This document shows positions 20,872 to 29,016 of a stretch of 64,000 bases of DNA, one piece after another. The DNA is from Roseococcus sp. SDR (GTDB lineage: Bacteria > Pseudomonadota > Alphaproteobacteria > Acetobacterales > Acetobacteraceae): the NCBI RefSeq assembly GCF_019083995.1, contig NZ_JAHRCU010000001.1, positions 248,001 through 312,000 of the forward strand, written 5' to 3'. The notes under the pieces are model-generated. The model had not been told where the DNA came from. It ran no database searches and saw only the letters and a program-made list of their open reading frames with translations. Position numbers and translations under genes: made by a program. Within the stretch, counting starts at the first letter, position 1. Every line of letters starts with the position of its first letter.

Positions 20872-21888
20872 ATGAAGCCGCGCCCCCGACCGCGCCTGCT
20901 GGACATCGCGGCCGAGGCCGGCGTCTCGCTCGCCACCGCCTCGCGCAGCCTGGCGCAGCCCGACATCGTGGCCCCTGAGACGCTGGCCCGCGTGCGCGCC
21001 GCGATCCTCCGGCTGGGCGGCGCGCGTGCGCTCGACGCGCCACGTGGCGCGAGCGGCAGCGGTGTCGCTGCCATCGTCCCCACGCTCGACAACCCGATCT
21101 TCTCCCGCGCGTTGCAGGCCATGCAGGGCGTGTTGAACGGCGCGGGGCATCATCTTCTCGTGGCCTCCTCCGACTACCAGCCCGAGACGGAGCTCGCCGT
21201 GCTGCGCGGCCTTCTCGCGCGCGGGGTGGATGGCGTGATCCTGGTCGGCGCCCAGCGCGCGCCCGAGGCGTGGGAGTTGCTGGAGGCGGCGGAGATCCCC
21301 GTCGTCCTCACCTGGTGCGAGGCGCCGGGCTTCGACGCGGTGGTGGTGGACAATCACGAGGCCGGGCGCATCGCCGCCGAGCATCTCATCGGACTGGGCC
21401 ATAAGCGGCTTGGCGTGGTCTGTGGCCTCACGCGGCACAATGACCGCCAGCGCCTGCGCCTTCAGGGCGTGCGCGATGCCGTGGCCGCGCATGGGCTTGA
21501 GCTGCCCGAATGGCGCGTGGTCGAGCAGGAGTTCAGCCTGGCCGGCGGGCGCACCGGCTGCGCCGCGCTGCTCTCCCTGGCCGAGCCGCCGACCGCCGTC
21601 ATCTGCGGCATCGACCAGCTGGCCGTGGGTTGCCTGGTCGAGGCGCAGTCGCGCGGCATCGCGGTACCCGAGCAACTCTCCGTCGTCGGCATCGACAACC
21701 TGGAGATGGCGGCGCATCTCTCGCCGCCGCTCACCACCGTGCATGTTCCCACCGCGCGCATCGGCGCCGAGGCGGCGGCGCTGGTGCTGGCACGGCTGCG
21801 GCGGCAGTCGTATCCGACGCGCGTGGAACTCCCGGTCGAACTCGTGACCCGCCGCTCCTCCGCCCCGCCGGCGGACGCCGCCGGCTGA
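20872..21888 (+). CDS. LacI-family transcriptional regulator
   Basis: A 338-residue repressor with an N-terminal helix-turn-helix (RLLDIAAEAGVSLATASRSL, residues 8-28) and hinge, followed by the periplasmic-binding-like effector domain from GVAAIVPTLDNPIF. Effector-domain landmarks include LLVASSDYQPETELAVL, GLGHKRLGVVCG and LSVVGIDNLEMAAHLSPPLT. It is divergent from the ABC transporter and catabolic operon at 20.7-8.6 kb, so it very probably responds to that operon's substrate, classically a sugar or sugar-like compound. Confidence 0.92.
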   Translation: MKPRPRPRLLDIAAEAGVSLATASRSLAQPDIVAPETLARVRAAILRLGGARALDAPRGASGSGVAAIVPTLDNPIFSRALQAMQGVLNGAGHHLLVASSDYQPETELAVLRGLLARGVDGVILVGAQRAPEAWELLEAAEIPVVLTWCEAPGFDAVVVDNHEAGRIAAEHLIGLGHKRLGVVCGLTRHNDRQRLRLQGVRDAVAAHGLELPEWRVVEQEFSLAGGRTGCAALLSLAEPPTAVICGIDQLAVGCLVEAQSRGIAVPEQLSVVGIDNLEMAAHLSPPLTTVHVPTARIGAEAAALVLARLRRQSYPTRVELPVELVTRRSSAPPADAAG

Positions 21889-21974
21889 GGCACATTCATC
21901 CCGCGGTGATTTACAGCGACGGGCCGGCCGCCCAGGATGCATCACGCATCATCGTCTCGTTGAGGAAGAATCCC

Positions 21975-22466
21975 ATGACCTTTCGCGCCCCCCGCCGCGC
22001 CCTGGCTGGGCTGCTGCCGGCACTCGCCCTCGCCGCCTGCGCCGGCCCGCCGCCGCAGCCCGCCCCGGCGCCCGACATGGTGGCCGCGCCCGGCTCTCTC
22101 TTCACGCTCTCGCCCGGCACGCCGGTGGACGGCAACCTGCGTCTGACGCTGCGCCGCGGCCAACCCAGCGCCACCGGCATCCTCGCCACCAACGGCCAGA
22201 ACCTGCCGGTGACGGTCACGGGCCTCTCCGTGCAGGGCGGCGGCGCGCGGGTGGATCTGCGCGGGCAGGTCTATGGACTGCCGCGCGGCGGCCCCGACTT
22301 CCCGGGCACCTACAACATCGTGGATGCCGGTGGCGCCTCCGCCGCGCTGACCGGCGGGCTCAGCCTCGGCAACGACAACCTCGTGCTCATCCTCCTGCAG
22401 CCCCCGCGCGAGGGCATGGTGCTGAGCGTGGCCCAGGGCGGCATGGTCGCGCGGCTCGGCCGCTGA
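21975..22466 (+). CDS. Predicted lipoprotein of unknown function
   Basis: A 163-residue protein with a lipoprotein signal (RALAGLLPALALAACAG; lipobox LAAC near residue 22), so it should be anchored in an envelope membrane. The mature part starts with a Pro-rich linker and then has beta-rich segments such as LRLTLRRGQPSATG and GGGARVDLRGQVYGLPRGG. I recognise no domain. A GAGGAAGAA ribosome site precedes the ATG. It overlaps the patatin-like lipoprotein gene by one base (TGATG), suggesting a joint role in the envelope. Confidence 0.75.
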   Translation: MTFRAPRRALAGLLPALALAACAGPPPQPAPAPDMVAAPGSLFTLSPGTPVDGNLRLTLRRGQPSATGILATNGQNLPVTVTGLSVQGGGARVDLRGQVYGLPRGGPDFPGTYNIVDAGGASAALTGGLSLGNDNLVLILLQPPREGMVLSVAQGGMVARLGR

Positions 22467-23938
22467 TGCGCCGGCGCCTCGCGGGGCTGCTGCTCGGCCT
22501 CGGACTTCTCGCGGGCTGCGAAAGCCTGACCGTGCCGATGAACCAGCCGCTGCCGATGAACGCCGCGGGCGAGCCCGACTACGCGGCCAATTACGGCCTG
22601 GCGGGCACGCTCACGCAGGAGCCGACGGCGGCGCGCCCCGCGGCGCGGAGCGACCTCCTGGTCTTCGTCACCTTCTCGGGTGGCGGCAAGCGGTCCTCCG
22701 CCTTCGGGCATGGCGCGCTGCGCGGCCTGCGCGCCATTCCCGTGCGCCCGCCCGGCGAGGCCGGCTGGACCCTGCTGGATGACGTGGACTACCTCGCCGG
22801 CGTCTCGGGCGGGAGCTTCCCGGCCGCGCATTACGGCCTCTACCGCGCCCGGCATTTCGAGACCTTCCGCCAGGATTTCCTGACGCAGGACATCAACAGC
22901 TACATCTGGGGCACCTATCTGCTGCCCTGGAACTGGGACTGGCTGGTGAACCCGCTGGTCGGCACCAATGACTACATGGCGCGCGTCTACGACCAGTTGA
23001 TGTTCCGCGGCGCCACCTTCGCCGACCTGCAGCGCCAGGGCGCGCCCATGGTCTCCATCAACGCGACCGATGTGGTGAATGAGACGACCTTTCCCTTCAC
23101 CAACGGCACCTTCGGCCTGCTCTGCTCGGATCTGAACAGCTTTCCCGTCGCCCGCGCGGTGGCGGCGAGCAACGGCTTTCCCATCCTGTTCAGCCCGATC
23201 ACGCTGCAGAACCACGCGGCGCGCTGCGGCGGCCAGCGCCCGCCCAATACGCCGCCCCATGCCTGGGCCGAGCCCGCCTCCGTCGCCTCTCGCCGCGCCG
23301 CCATCGCGCGCGAGGCGGATCGTTACGCCAATGCGGAACAGACGCGCTGGATCCACCTGATGGATGGCGGCATCGCGGACAATCTGGCGCTGCGCGGCCT
23401 GCTCGATTCCATCACCGTCACCACGCAGAACAGCCCCGTCTTCCGCGAGATCGCGCTGCGCACGCGGCGTATCCTGATCCTCTCCGTGGATGGCGAGGCC
23501 GCGCCTGATCGCTCGCTCAGCCGGCAGCGCGTGGTCAGCGGCATCGGGCAGGTGCTGAACGCCGTCTCCGGCACGCAGATCGACGCCTACAACTTCGAGA
23601 CGCTGGGCCTTGCCGCCGAGATGTCCCAACACCTCGCCGCTGCCTTCCGCGAGGTTCGCTGCCAAGCGGCGCCCACGATCGCGGGCCGGCCCTGCGGCGA
23701 CGTGCAGGGCCAGTTCGTGCATGTGGCGCTTTCGGGCATCGACGATCCGGTCTGGCGCGCGCGGCTGGAATCCATCCCCACCGGCCTCACCATCCCGGAC
23801 GCCGATGTGGACGCGCTGGTGCAGTACGGCGAGCAACTGGTGCGCCAGCATCCGGCGATCCTCGCCATCGCGGCGGCGGCGGGCGGCGCGGCGCCGCCGG
23901 CGGCGCGTCCGGTGGCGCGGCGGGCGCGCGGCGGATGA
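22466..23938 (+). CDS. Patatin-like phospholipase lipoprotein
   Basis: A 490-residue lipid-anchored (lipobox LLAGC) patatin-fold acyl hydrolase. The oxyanion loop is FSGGGKRSSAFG near residue 70, the nucleophile elbow is LAGVSGGSFPA near residue 114 and the catalytic Asp is in LMDGGIADNLALRG near residue 301. This Ser-Asp dyad hydrolyses phospholipids or lipid esters in the envelope. The tail after about residue 455 is Ala/Pro-rich. It is coupled to the upstream lipoprotein and overlaps the next membrane-protein gene by 4 bases (ATGA), forming a three-gene unit. Confidence 0.88.
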   Translation: MRRRLAGLLLGLGLLAGCESLTVPMNQPLPMNAAGEPDYAANYGLAGTLTQEPTAARPAARSDLLVFVTFSGGGKRSSAFGHGALRGLRAIPVRPPGEAGWTLLDDVDYLAGVSGGSFPAAHYGLYRARHFETFRQDFLTQDINSYIWGTYLLPWNWDWLVNPLVGTNDYMARVYDQLMFRGATFADLQRQGAPMVSINATDVVNETTFPFTNGTFGLLCSDLNSFPVARAVAASNGFPILFSPITLQNHAARCGGQRPPNTPPHAWAEPASVASRRAAIAREADRYANAEQTRWIHLMDGGIADNLALRGLLDSITVTTQNSPVFREIALRTRRILILSVDGEAAPDRSLSRQRVVSGIGQVLNAVSGTQIDAYNFETLGLAAEMSQHLAAAFREVRCQAAPTIAGRPCGDVQGQFVHVALSGIDDPVWRARLESIPTGLTIPDADVDALVQYGEQLVRQHPAILAIAAAAGGAAPPAARPVARRARGG

Positions 23939-24390
23939 ACCTGAACGAGGTCGGCTTCTTCGAGCATGCCTGGGTCTGGGGCGTGCCGCTCATCGCCGTC
24001 ACGGTGGTGATCCATGTGCTGGGGCTCGGCCTCATCCGGCTGTTGCTGGGCGATTTCTACGAGTTGGGGCCGGCCCAGGCGCCGGCGCGTCTCCTGGGCT
24101 TCGCCACCTTCATGGGGCTGACGGTCACGCTGATCACCACCCTGCATGTCGTGCAGGCGATCGTCTGGGCGCTGGCCTATCTCTGGCTCGGGGCGCTGAC
24201 GGATTCGCGCGAGGCGATCCTCTATTCGCTGAACGCGCTGACCTCCTTCGGCCATACGCAGATCTCCCTGCCGGAACATTGGCAGGTGCTGGGCGCGCTG
24301 GAGGCTTTGAACGGGATCATGATGTTCACCCTTTCAGGTGCCTTCCTCTTCGGCATGATCCAGCGTGCCTGGCCCAGGGCCGGCGACTGA
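23935..24390 (+). CDS. Small membrane protein, possibly two-helix ion-channel-like
   Basis: A 151-residue protein with about four hydrophobic segments: LIAVTVVIHVLGLGLIRLLL, FATFMGLTVTLITTLHVVQA, AIVWALAYLWLGAL and IMMFTLSGAFLFGMI. Between the last two, YSLNALTSFGHTQISLPEHW resembles the pore loop of two-helix potassium channels but lacks the GYG filter, so channel function is only a guess. It overlaps the patatin-like gene, hinting at a lipid or envelope role. Confidence 0.7.
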   Translation: MNLNEVGFFEHAWVWGVPLIAVTVVIHVLGLGLIRLLLGDFYELGPAQAPARLLGFATFMGLTVTLITTLHVVQAIVWALAYLWLGALTDSREAILYSLNALTSFGHTQISLPEHWQVLGALEALNGIMMFTLSGAFLFGMIQRAWPRAGD

Positions 24391-24424
24391 GGCCGCGGCC
24401 GCGGCGGGGGAAGTGGCCCCCTGC

Positions 24425-24493
24425 CGCGGCGCGGCGACCGAGCTTCACGCGGCGCGGCGACCGAGCTTCACGCGGCGCGGCGACCGAGCTTCA
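24425..24493. repeat. Three perfect 23-bp tandem repeats
   Basis: Three identical head-to-tail 23-base units lie at 24425-24447, 24448-24470 and 24471-24493. The last three bases of the final unit are the TGA stop of the minus-strand Gly/Tyr-rich gene, so each unit carries a TGA in that frame and the array extends into the gene's 3' flank. There are no spacers, so it is not CRISPR. Replication slippage is the simplest origin. Confidence 0.95.
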
Positions 24494-24922
24494 GTAGTAG
24501 TTGTTGATGACGGTCGGCGGCTGGCTGTAGTTCGCCACACTGGCTGCGGCCGTGCCGACGGCGGCACCGGCGGCCGCACCCACCAGCGCCCCCGCTGCGA
24601 AGCCGCCCACGGGATGCGCGTAATAGGGCGCGACGGGCACCGGCGCGCGCCAGGCCGCGGCCGGATAGGGGTGATACCCCGCGACATAGCCGTGATAGCC
24701 ACCGCCATAATGATAGGCACCGCCCCAGCGATAGCCCCCGGCGCCGCCGGCGTGCCAGGCGGTGCCGCCGGGCGTGACGCCGCCCGCGCGCCAATAGACG
24801 AGCTCAAGCCCTGGCAGCGGGCCGGTCGTGGCCACGTGCGGGCCGCGCCGCGGCCCCGCATCGGCCGGCAGGGAGATCATGCCGAGTGCCAGGGCACCGG
24901 CCGCGAAGGGGATGATTCGCAT
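24491..24922 (-). CDS. Exported Gly/Tyr/His-rich protein of unknown function
   Basis: A 143-residue protein with a signal peptide (RIIPFAAGALALGMISLPADA) and a mature region rich in Gly, Tyr, His and Ala (GGAYHYGGGYHGYVAGYHPY). A glycine-zipper-like helix follows (AAGALVGAAAGAAVGTAAASV), and the protein ends in NNYY. Similar low-complexity exported proteins occur widely in proteobacteria without known function. The start ATG at 24922 was chosen because it begins the signal peptide. The three-copy repeat begins at its stop codon. Confidence 0.75.
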   Translation of the reverse strand: MRIIPFAAGALALGMISLPADAGPRRGPHVATTGPLPGLELVYWRAGGVTPGGTAWHAGGAGGYRWGGAYHYGGGYHGYVAGYHPYPAAAWRAPVPVAPYYAHPVGGFAAGALVGAAAGAAVGTAAASVANYSQPPTVINNYY

Positions 24923-24956
24923 CGGGATTCTCCGGGTGATGGGTGACCGTCGGGGC

Positions 24957-25310
24957 TCAGCGGTCGAGCCGGTGTTCCTGCACATGCCGGCGCCAATCCG
25001 CCAGGCTGCGCTCGCAGAAGGCGCGGTCCACCTCATGCGAGGAGCCGGCGCCGAAGGAGGTGGCGAAGCGGAAGGCGGCGTTCGATCCCATCTGTGCGAT
25101 CAGGATGCTGTTGAAGGCGAGCAGCGCCGACTGGGCGGCGGGGCGCTCGGCCTCGGGCATGCATTGGAAGGCATGGCCGGCCATCAGGCCGAGATTGACC
25201 AAGCCGCGCTCCAGGCTCTGCTCGGTCAGCGGCGGGGATGTCTGCGCCATCGCGCCCCCACTGATGGAGGCCACCAACAACGCCGACAACGCCATGCCCA
25301 GAATCTTCAC
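24957..25310 (-). CDS. Small secreted protein of unknown function
   Basis: A 117-residue protein with a signal peptide (KILGMALSALLVASISGGAMA, cleaved before QTSPP). The mature 95 residues are mostly helical and hold two cysteines (QCMPEAERPA and FCERSLADW) that could form a disulfide in the periplasm. No domain is recognised. It is followed on the same strand by the Gly/Tyr-rich gene after 34 bases. Confidence 0.7.
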   Translation of the reverse strand: MKILGMALSALLVASISGGAMAQTSPPLTEQSLERGLVNLGLMAGHAFQCMPEAERPAAQSALLAFNSILIAQMGSNAAFRFATSFGAGSSHEVDRAFCERSLADWRRHVQEHRLDR

Positions 25311-25402
25311 CGAGTGATCTCCTCAACCTTGGTGTGCAAATCTTGCTTCAAGGCTAGGTCATGCGCTTCGTGCCCTGCAAGCGGCATCCGCATGACGATT
25401 GC

Positions 25403-26125
25403 TCAAGGCAGCACGAAGCCCTGCACCAGGCTGGAAGAGAGCAGCGCCCAGCCATCCACGAGCACGAAGAAGATCAGCTTGAAGGGCAGCGCCACCACCG
25501 AGGGCGGCAGCATCATCATGCCGAGGGACATGAGGATGGAGGCGATCACCATGTCGATGACCAGGAAGGGAAGAAACAGCAGGAAGCCGATCTCGAAGGC
25601 GCGCTTGAGTTCGGTGACCAGGAAGGCCGGCATCAGCGTGCGGAAGGGCGCCGCGTCCGGCGTGGTCGCGGGCAGGCGGGCGAGCTGCGTGAAGAGGTTC
25701 AGATCGCTTTCGCGCACATTGGCGGCCATGAACTTGCGGAAGGGTTCCGCCATGGCGGCCAGCCCCTCGAGCTCCGTGAGGCGCCCTTCGTTCATCGGCA
25801 CCACGCCCTGGGTCCAGGCCTGGTCCAGCACCGGCTGCATGACGAAGAAGGAAAGGAAGAGGGCGAGGCCGATCAGCACCGGGTTGGGCGGTACGCCCTG
25901 CGCGCCGATGGCGGTGCGCAGCAGGGCCAGCACGATCACGATGCGCGTGAAGGCGGTCGCCATCACCAGGATGGAGGGGGCGAGCGAGAGCAGCCCGATC
26001 AGCGCGGTGAGCTGGACGAGGCGCGCGGTGGCGCCGGGCTGGCCGCCGCCGAGGTCGAGCGAGACGGATTGCGCCAGCGCCGCCCCGGGCAACAGCAGCA
26101 GCGCGAGGAGGAGGAGGCCCCTCAT
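25403..26125 (-). CDS. fliP: Flagellar type III export membrane protein FliP
   Basis: A 240-residue core subunit of the flagellar export gate. A cleavable signal-like first helix precedes LTALIGLLSLAPSILVMATA and FTRIVIVLALLRTAIGAQG, the hallmark FliP start. The central loop and PAFLVTELKRAFEIGFLLF follow, then FLVIDMVIASILMSLGMMML. FliP forms the FliP5-FliQ4-FliR1 gate with the proteins encoded at 28 kb. It overlaps fliO by 4 bases and is the last gene of its minus-strand unit. Confidence 0.95.
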   Translation of the reverse strand: MRGLLLLALLLLPGAALAQSVSLDLGGGQPGATARLVQLTALIGLLSLAPSILVMATAFTRIVIVLALLRTAIGAQGVPPNPVLIGLALFLSFFVMQPVLDQAWTQGVVPMNEGRLTELEGLAAMAEPFRKFMAANVRESDLNLFTQLARLPATTPDAAPFRTLMPAFLVTELKRAFEIGFLLFLPFLVIDMVIASILMSLGMMMLPPSVVALPFKLIFFVLVDGWALLSSSLVQGFVLP

Positions 26126-26373
26126 GGCGCGGGCGGCACCCAGCCCAGGAAGTTGTCGCCGGCCGGGCCGGTCAGCAGCAAGGCCTCGCGCCCGTCACAG
26201 CTGACGAGGATGAGGCGCCGCCGCGCATCGAGGGCGATGGCCGCGCGGATGGAAAGCCGCCCGGGCTGGGTGGTGACGAGCCCCCGCCGGCGCGCGAGAC
26301 GCGCGGCGCCCCAGGCGAGGAGCAGGACCGCGGCCAGCGCGGCCAGCGCCTGGAGAATGATGTCTGGGGGCAT
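26122..26373 (-). CDS. fliO: Flagellar biosynthesis protein FliO
   Basis: An 83-residue protein with one N-terminal membrane helix (ILQALAALAAVLLLAWGAAR) and a small cytoplasmic domain with the FliO pattern LSIRAAIALDARRRLILVSC followed by GREALLLTGPAGDNFLGW. FliO helps assemble the FliP ring. Although short, its position directly before fliP with an ATGA overlap supports the call. Confidence 0.88.
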   Translation of the reverse strand: MPPDIILQALAALAAVLLLAWGAARLARRRGLVTTQPGRLSIRAAIALDARRRLILVSCDGREALLLTGPAGDNFLGWVPPAP

Positions 26374-26409
26374 GCGCGGCCTCCTGCCGGCGCTGGAGGG
26401 ATGGGGCCG

Positions 26410-26688
26410 TCAGGGTCGCGGCAGGCAGAGGGAGAGCGCCTCCACCTCGCCCGCCAGGCGCAGCAGCGGCGGCAGGAGGGAATCCCCGGAATCGCCCGGC
26501 ATGCAGGCGACGGCGGCGCAGAGCCGCGCGGCCTCGCGGTCGAGCCCGCCGAGATCCACCTGGCGCCCGGCCAGGACCAGGGCGCGGGCCATGGTGAGCG
26601 TCGCGTGCAGGCTCTCGATCGCGGCGAGCATGGCCGCGATCTCGAGGCTCGGCGGCGGGGGCTCGGCGTGGCGCTGGGGCTTCGGCAT
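26410..26688 (-). CDS. Hypothetical protein of the flagellar cluster
   Basis: A 92-residue soluble, mainly helical protein (LEIAAMLAAIESLHATLTMA; LVLAGRQVDLGGLDREAARL) that opens the unit leading to fliO and fliP. It has no signal peptide or membrane segment. Its small helical form would fit a flagellar chaperone or accessory protein, but I recognise no family. It is divergent from flgB with an 86-base region between. Confidence 0.65.
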   Translation of the reverse strand: MPKPQRHAEPPPPSLEIAAMLAAIESLHATLTMARALVLAGRQVDLGGLDREAARLCAAVACMPGDSGDSLLPPLLRLAGEVEALSLCLPRP

Positions 26689-26710
26689 GGCGCGAGGATG
26701 CGGGGATGAT

Positions 26711-26752
26711 GGTTAAGACTTCCTCAGCGCGGCGCTTCACGAAGCCTTAACC
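26711..26752. promoter_or_regulatory. Inverted GGTTAAG/CTTAACC pair in the divergent flagellar promoter region
   Basis: GGTTAAG (26711-26717) and CTTAACC (26746-26752) form an inverted pair 28 bases apart between the minus-strand fliO/fliP unit and flgB. TTAACC matches the half-site of the alphaproteobacterial cell-cycle regulator CtrA, which controls flagellar genes in several relatives. A CckA-like kinase, the head of that phosphorelay, is encoded at the end of this flagellar cluster. Binding by CtrA is inference. Confidence 0.4.
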
Positions 26753-26774
26753 GGCATCGGTGTTGGCTGGGCGC

Positions 26775-27161
26775 ATGGATGTCATCGGCAACTCGCCCGT
26801 CTCGCTCGCGGAACGCCGCCTCGCCTGGCTTGATGCGCGGCAGAAGCTGCTCGCGCGCAATGTCGCGAACGCCGATACGCCGGGCTTCCGGCCGAGCGAC
26901 GCCGTCCCCTTCCAGGCGGTGCTGGCGCGGCGCCAGGCGGCGGCGGGCCTCCTCACCACCGATGCGCGCCACCTCACGCCTGCGCGCCAGGCGAGCCTCG
27001 CCCTCGAGGCACGGCGCGTGAGCGAGCGCACGCCCAACGGCAACGCCGTCTCGCTCGACGAGCAGGCGGTCCGCATCGCCGAGACCGACCAGGCGCATGC
27101 CCTCGCGATGGGGCTGCATCGCAAATACATCGGCCTGTTCCGCATGACGCTGGGCCGCTGA
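26775..27161 (+). CDS. flgB: Flagellar basal-body rod protein FlgB
   Basis: A 128-residue proximal-rod protein of the basal body. The rod-protein motif ARNVANADTPGFRPSDAVPF lies near residue 31, and NGNAVSLDEQAVRIAETDQAHA matches the FlgB C-terminal helix. The ATG at 26775 was preferred over an in-frame GTG 15 bases upstream. It begins the plus-strand series flgB-flgC-fliE-fliQ-fliR-flhB. Confidence 0.93.
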   Translation: MDVIGNSPVSLAERRLAWLDARQKLLARNVANADTPGFRPSDAVPFQAVLARRQAAAGLLTTDARHLTPARQASLALEARRVSERTPNGNAVSLDEQAVRIAETDQAHALAMGLHRKYIGLFRMTLGR

Positions 27162-27192
27162 TGACCCTCAACCGCAACGCAGGAAAAAGCTG

Positions 27193-27600
27193 ATGGATCT
27201 TGATCGCGCCCTTTCCATCTCCGCGGCCGGCATGGCGGCGCAATCCACGCGGCTGCGCGTGGTGGCCGAGAACATCGCCAATCGCGACAGCACCGGCCAG
27301 TCGCCCGGCGCCGACCCGTATCGCCGCAAGACCGTGACCTTCGCGAGCCGGCTGGACCGCAGCCTGGGCGCCGAGACGCTGCAGGTCTCGCGCATCGGCC
27401 GTGACCAGCGCGACTTCCCCGAGCGCTTCGACCCCGGCCACCCGGCCGCCGATGCGCGCGGCTATGTGAAGACGCCCAATGTGGACAGCCTGGTGGAGAA
27501 CATGGACATGCGTGAGGCCAATCGCAGCTACTCGGCCAATCTGGCCGTGCTCGAGACCACGCGCGGCATGCTGCTGCGCGCCATCGAGACGCTGCGCTGA
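27193..27600 (+). CDS. flgC: Flagellar basal-body rod protein FlgC
   Basis: A 135-residue proximal-rod protein. The N-terminal motif AAGMAAQSTRLRVVAENIAN and the C-terminal MDMREANRSYSANLAVLET (family form M-x-A-x-R-x-Y-x-A-N) are clear, with YVKTPNVDSLVENM between them. An AGGAAAAAG ribosome site precedes the ATG. Its stop overlaps the fliE start by one base. Confidence 0.95.
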   Translation: MDLDRALSISAAGMAAQSTRLRVVAENIANRDSTGQSPGADPYRRKTVTFASRLDRSLGAETLQVSRIGRDQRDFPERFDPGHPAADARGYVKTPNVDSLVENMDMREANRSYSANLAVLETTRGMLLRAIETLR

Positions 27601-27914
27601 TGGCCGCCCCGGTTTTCGCCGCACCCAGCCTCGCCCTGGGCGGTGCCGCCGCCGCCTATCGCGCCGCCATGGGCGGGGCCGAGGCGCTCAGCCAGGGCGC
27701 CGGCTTCGGCGAGGCGCTGACCCGTGCCGCGCAACGCGCCATTGATGTGGGGCAGGGGGCGGATGCGGCCTCGGCCCGCGCGCTGACCGGCCAGGGCAGC
27801 GTGACGGATGTGGTGCTCGCCGTCTCCCGCGCGGAGATCGCCCTGCAGACCGCGACCGCCGTGCGCGACCGCGTGATCAGCGCCTATCAGGACGTGATGC
27901 GCATGCCGATCTAG
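27600..27914 (+). CDS. fliE: Flagellar hook-basal body protein FliE
   Basis: A 104-residue protein that joins the MS ring to the rod and is the first rod component exported. The C-terminal block is diagnostic: SVTDVVLAVSRAEIALQTAT, then VRDRVISAYQDVMRMPI. The N-terminal half is Ala/Gly-rich. It is coupled to flgC by a one-base stop/start overlap. Confidence 0.94.
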   Translation: MAAPVFAAPSLALGGAAAAYRAAMGGAEALSQGAGFGEALTRAAQRAIDVGQGADAASARALTGQGSVTDVVLAVSRAEIALQTATAVRDRVISAYQDVMRMPI

Positions 27915-27961
27915 CGGGCCCTCTCCCGCTCTCGGCGCGCACCCGCAGGAGGCGGGGCCGC

Positions 27962-28237
27962 ATGCTCGAACAACCTGTCGCCATGGCGATGCGCGAGGCG
28001 CTCTGGGTCAGCCTGCAATTGGCGGGCCCGCCCTTGCTGCTGGTGCTGGCCATCGGCCTCGCCGTCTCGCTCCTGCAGGCGCTGACGCAGATCCAGGAGG
28101 CGACACTCGCCTTCCTCCCCAAGCTCGCCGCCATCGGCGGGCTGATGCTGGTCATGGGGCCCTGGATGATCGGGCTGATGCAGGCCTGGTCCATCCGCCT
28201 CTTCGACCAGGTGATCGCGCTGGGCGGGTTGCCGTGA
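27962..28237 (+). CDS. fliQ: Flagellar export gate protein FliQ
   Basis: A 91-residue protein with two membrane helices (PPLLLVLAIGLAVSLLQALT and PKLAAIGGLMLVMGPWMIGL) separated by the conserved QIQEATLAF loop. Four FliQ copies join FliP and FliR in the export gate. A GGAGG ribosome site lies before the ATG. The stop overlaps the fliR start by 4 bases. Confidence 0.95.
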   Translation: MLEQPVAMAMREALWVSLQLAGPPLLLVLAIGLAVSLLQALTQIQEATLAFLPKLAAIGGLMLVMGPWMIGLMQAWSIRLFDQVIALGGLP

Positions 28238-29013
28238 CGCCGGCCGATGCCGCGCTGCTGGAGGCGCTGCCCGGCCTCGCCTTCCACGCCGTGCTGCTGC
28301 TCTGCCGCCTCGGTGCGGCGGCGATGCTCCTGCCGGGCCTTGGCGAGGCGGAGGTACCGGCGACGCTGCGCCTTACCCTCGCGCTTGGCCTCGTCCTCGT
28401 GCTGCTGCCGGTGGTCTCGCCCGGCCTGCCCGCCATGCCCGGAGAGGTCTCGGGCCTCGCCTTCCTGCTGCTGGCCGAGATCGGCATCGGGCTCTGGATC
28501 GGGCTGCTCGCGCGCTTCCTGGCCATGGCGCTGGCCCAGGCGGGGCAGGTGGTGGCGCTGCTGATCGGCCTCGCCTCGCCCTTGCAGGGGGATATGGTGC
28601 TGGGCGCCTCGGCCACCGCGCTTGCGCGGATGTTCGCGCTGGCCACCGCGGCGCTCGTGCTGGCGACGGGGCTGTATGAAATCCCGCTGCGCGCGCTGGT
28701 GGAGAGCTATGCCGTGCTGCCGCCGGGCATGGGGCTGCCGGCCGGGGCGGCGGCCGAGACGCTGGCCCGCAAGGCGGCGGACAGCCTGGCGCTGGCCCTG
28801 CAGCTCGCCGCGCCCTTCGTGCTGGCGGCGATCCTCTTCAACGCCGGGCTTGGCCTGATCGCCCGCCTCGCCCCGCAGGCGCAGGTCTTCGTCGTTGCCG
28901 CACCGGTGCAGATCCTGGGCGGCTTCCTGCTCATCCTGCTGCTGCTGCCCGCCATGCTGGCCGTCTGGCAGGGCGCCATGGTGCAGGGCTTCCTGCGCCT
29001 GCCGGGCGGCTGA
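28234..29013 (+). CDS. fliR: Flagellar export gate protein FliR
   Basis: A 259-residue integral membrane protein with about six helices. The family pattern is seen in LLLCRLGAAAMLLPGLGEAE near the N-terminus, LIGLASPLQGDMVLGASATA in the middle and FNAGLGLIARLAPQAQVFVV near the C-terminus. One copy completes the FliPQR gate. It is translationally coupled to fliQ and lies 3 bases before flhB. Confidence 0.95.
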   Translation: MTPADAALLEALPGLAFHAVLLLCRLGAAAMLLPGLGEAEVPATLRLTLALGLVLVLLPVVSPGLPAMPGEVSGLAFLLLAEIGIGLWIGLLARFLAMALAQAGQVVALLIGLASPLQGDMVLGASATALARMFALATAALVLATGLYEIPLRALVESYAVLPPGMGLPAGAAAETLARKAADSLALALQLAAPFVLAAILFNAGLGLIARLAPQAQVFVVAAPVQILGGFLLILLLLPAMLAVWQGAMVQGFLRLPGG

Positions 29014-29016
29014 GCC

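Noticed and set aside
24425-24493. CRISPR-like repeat array
   Set aside because: The three units are directly adjacent with no spacers and no cas genes are nearby.
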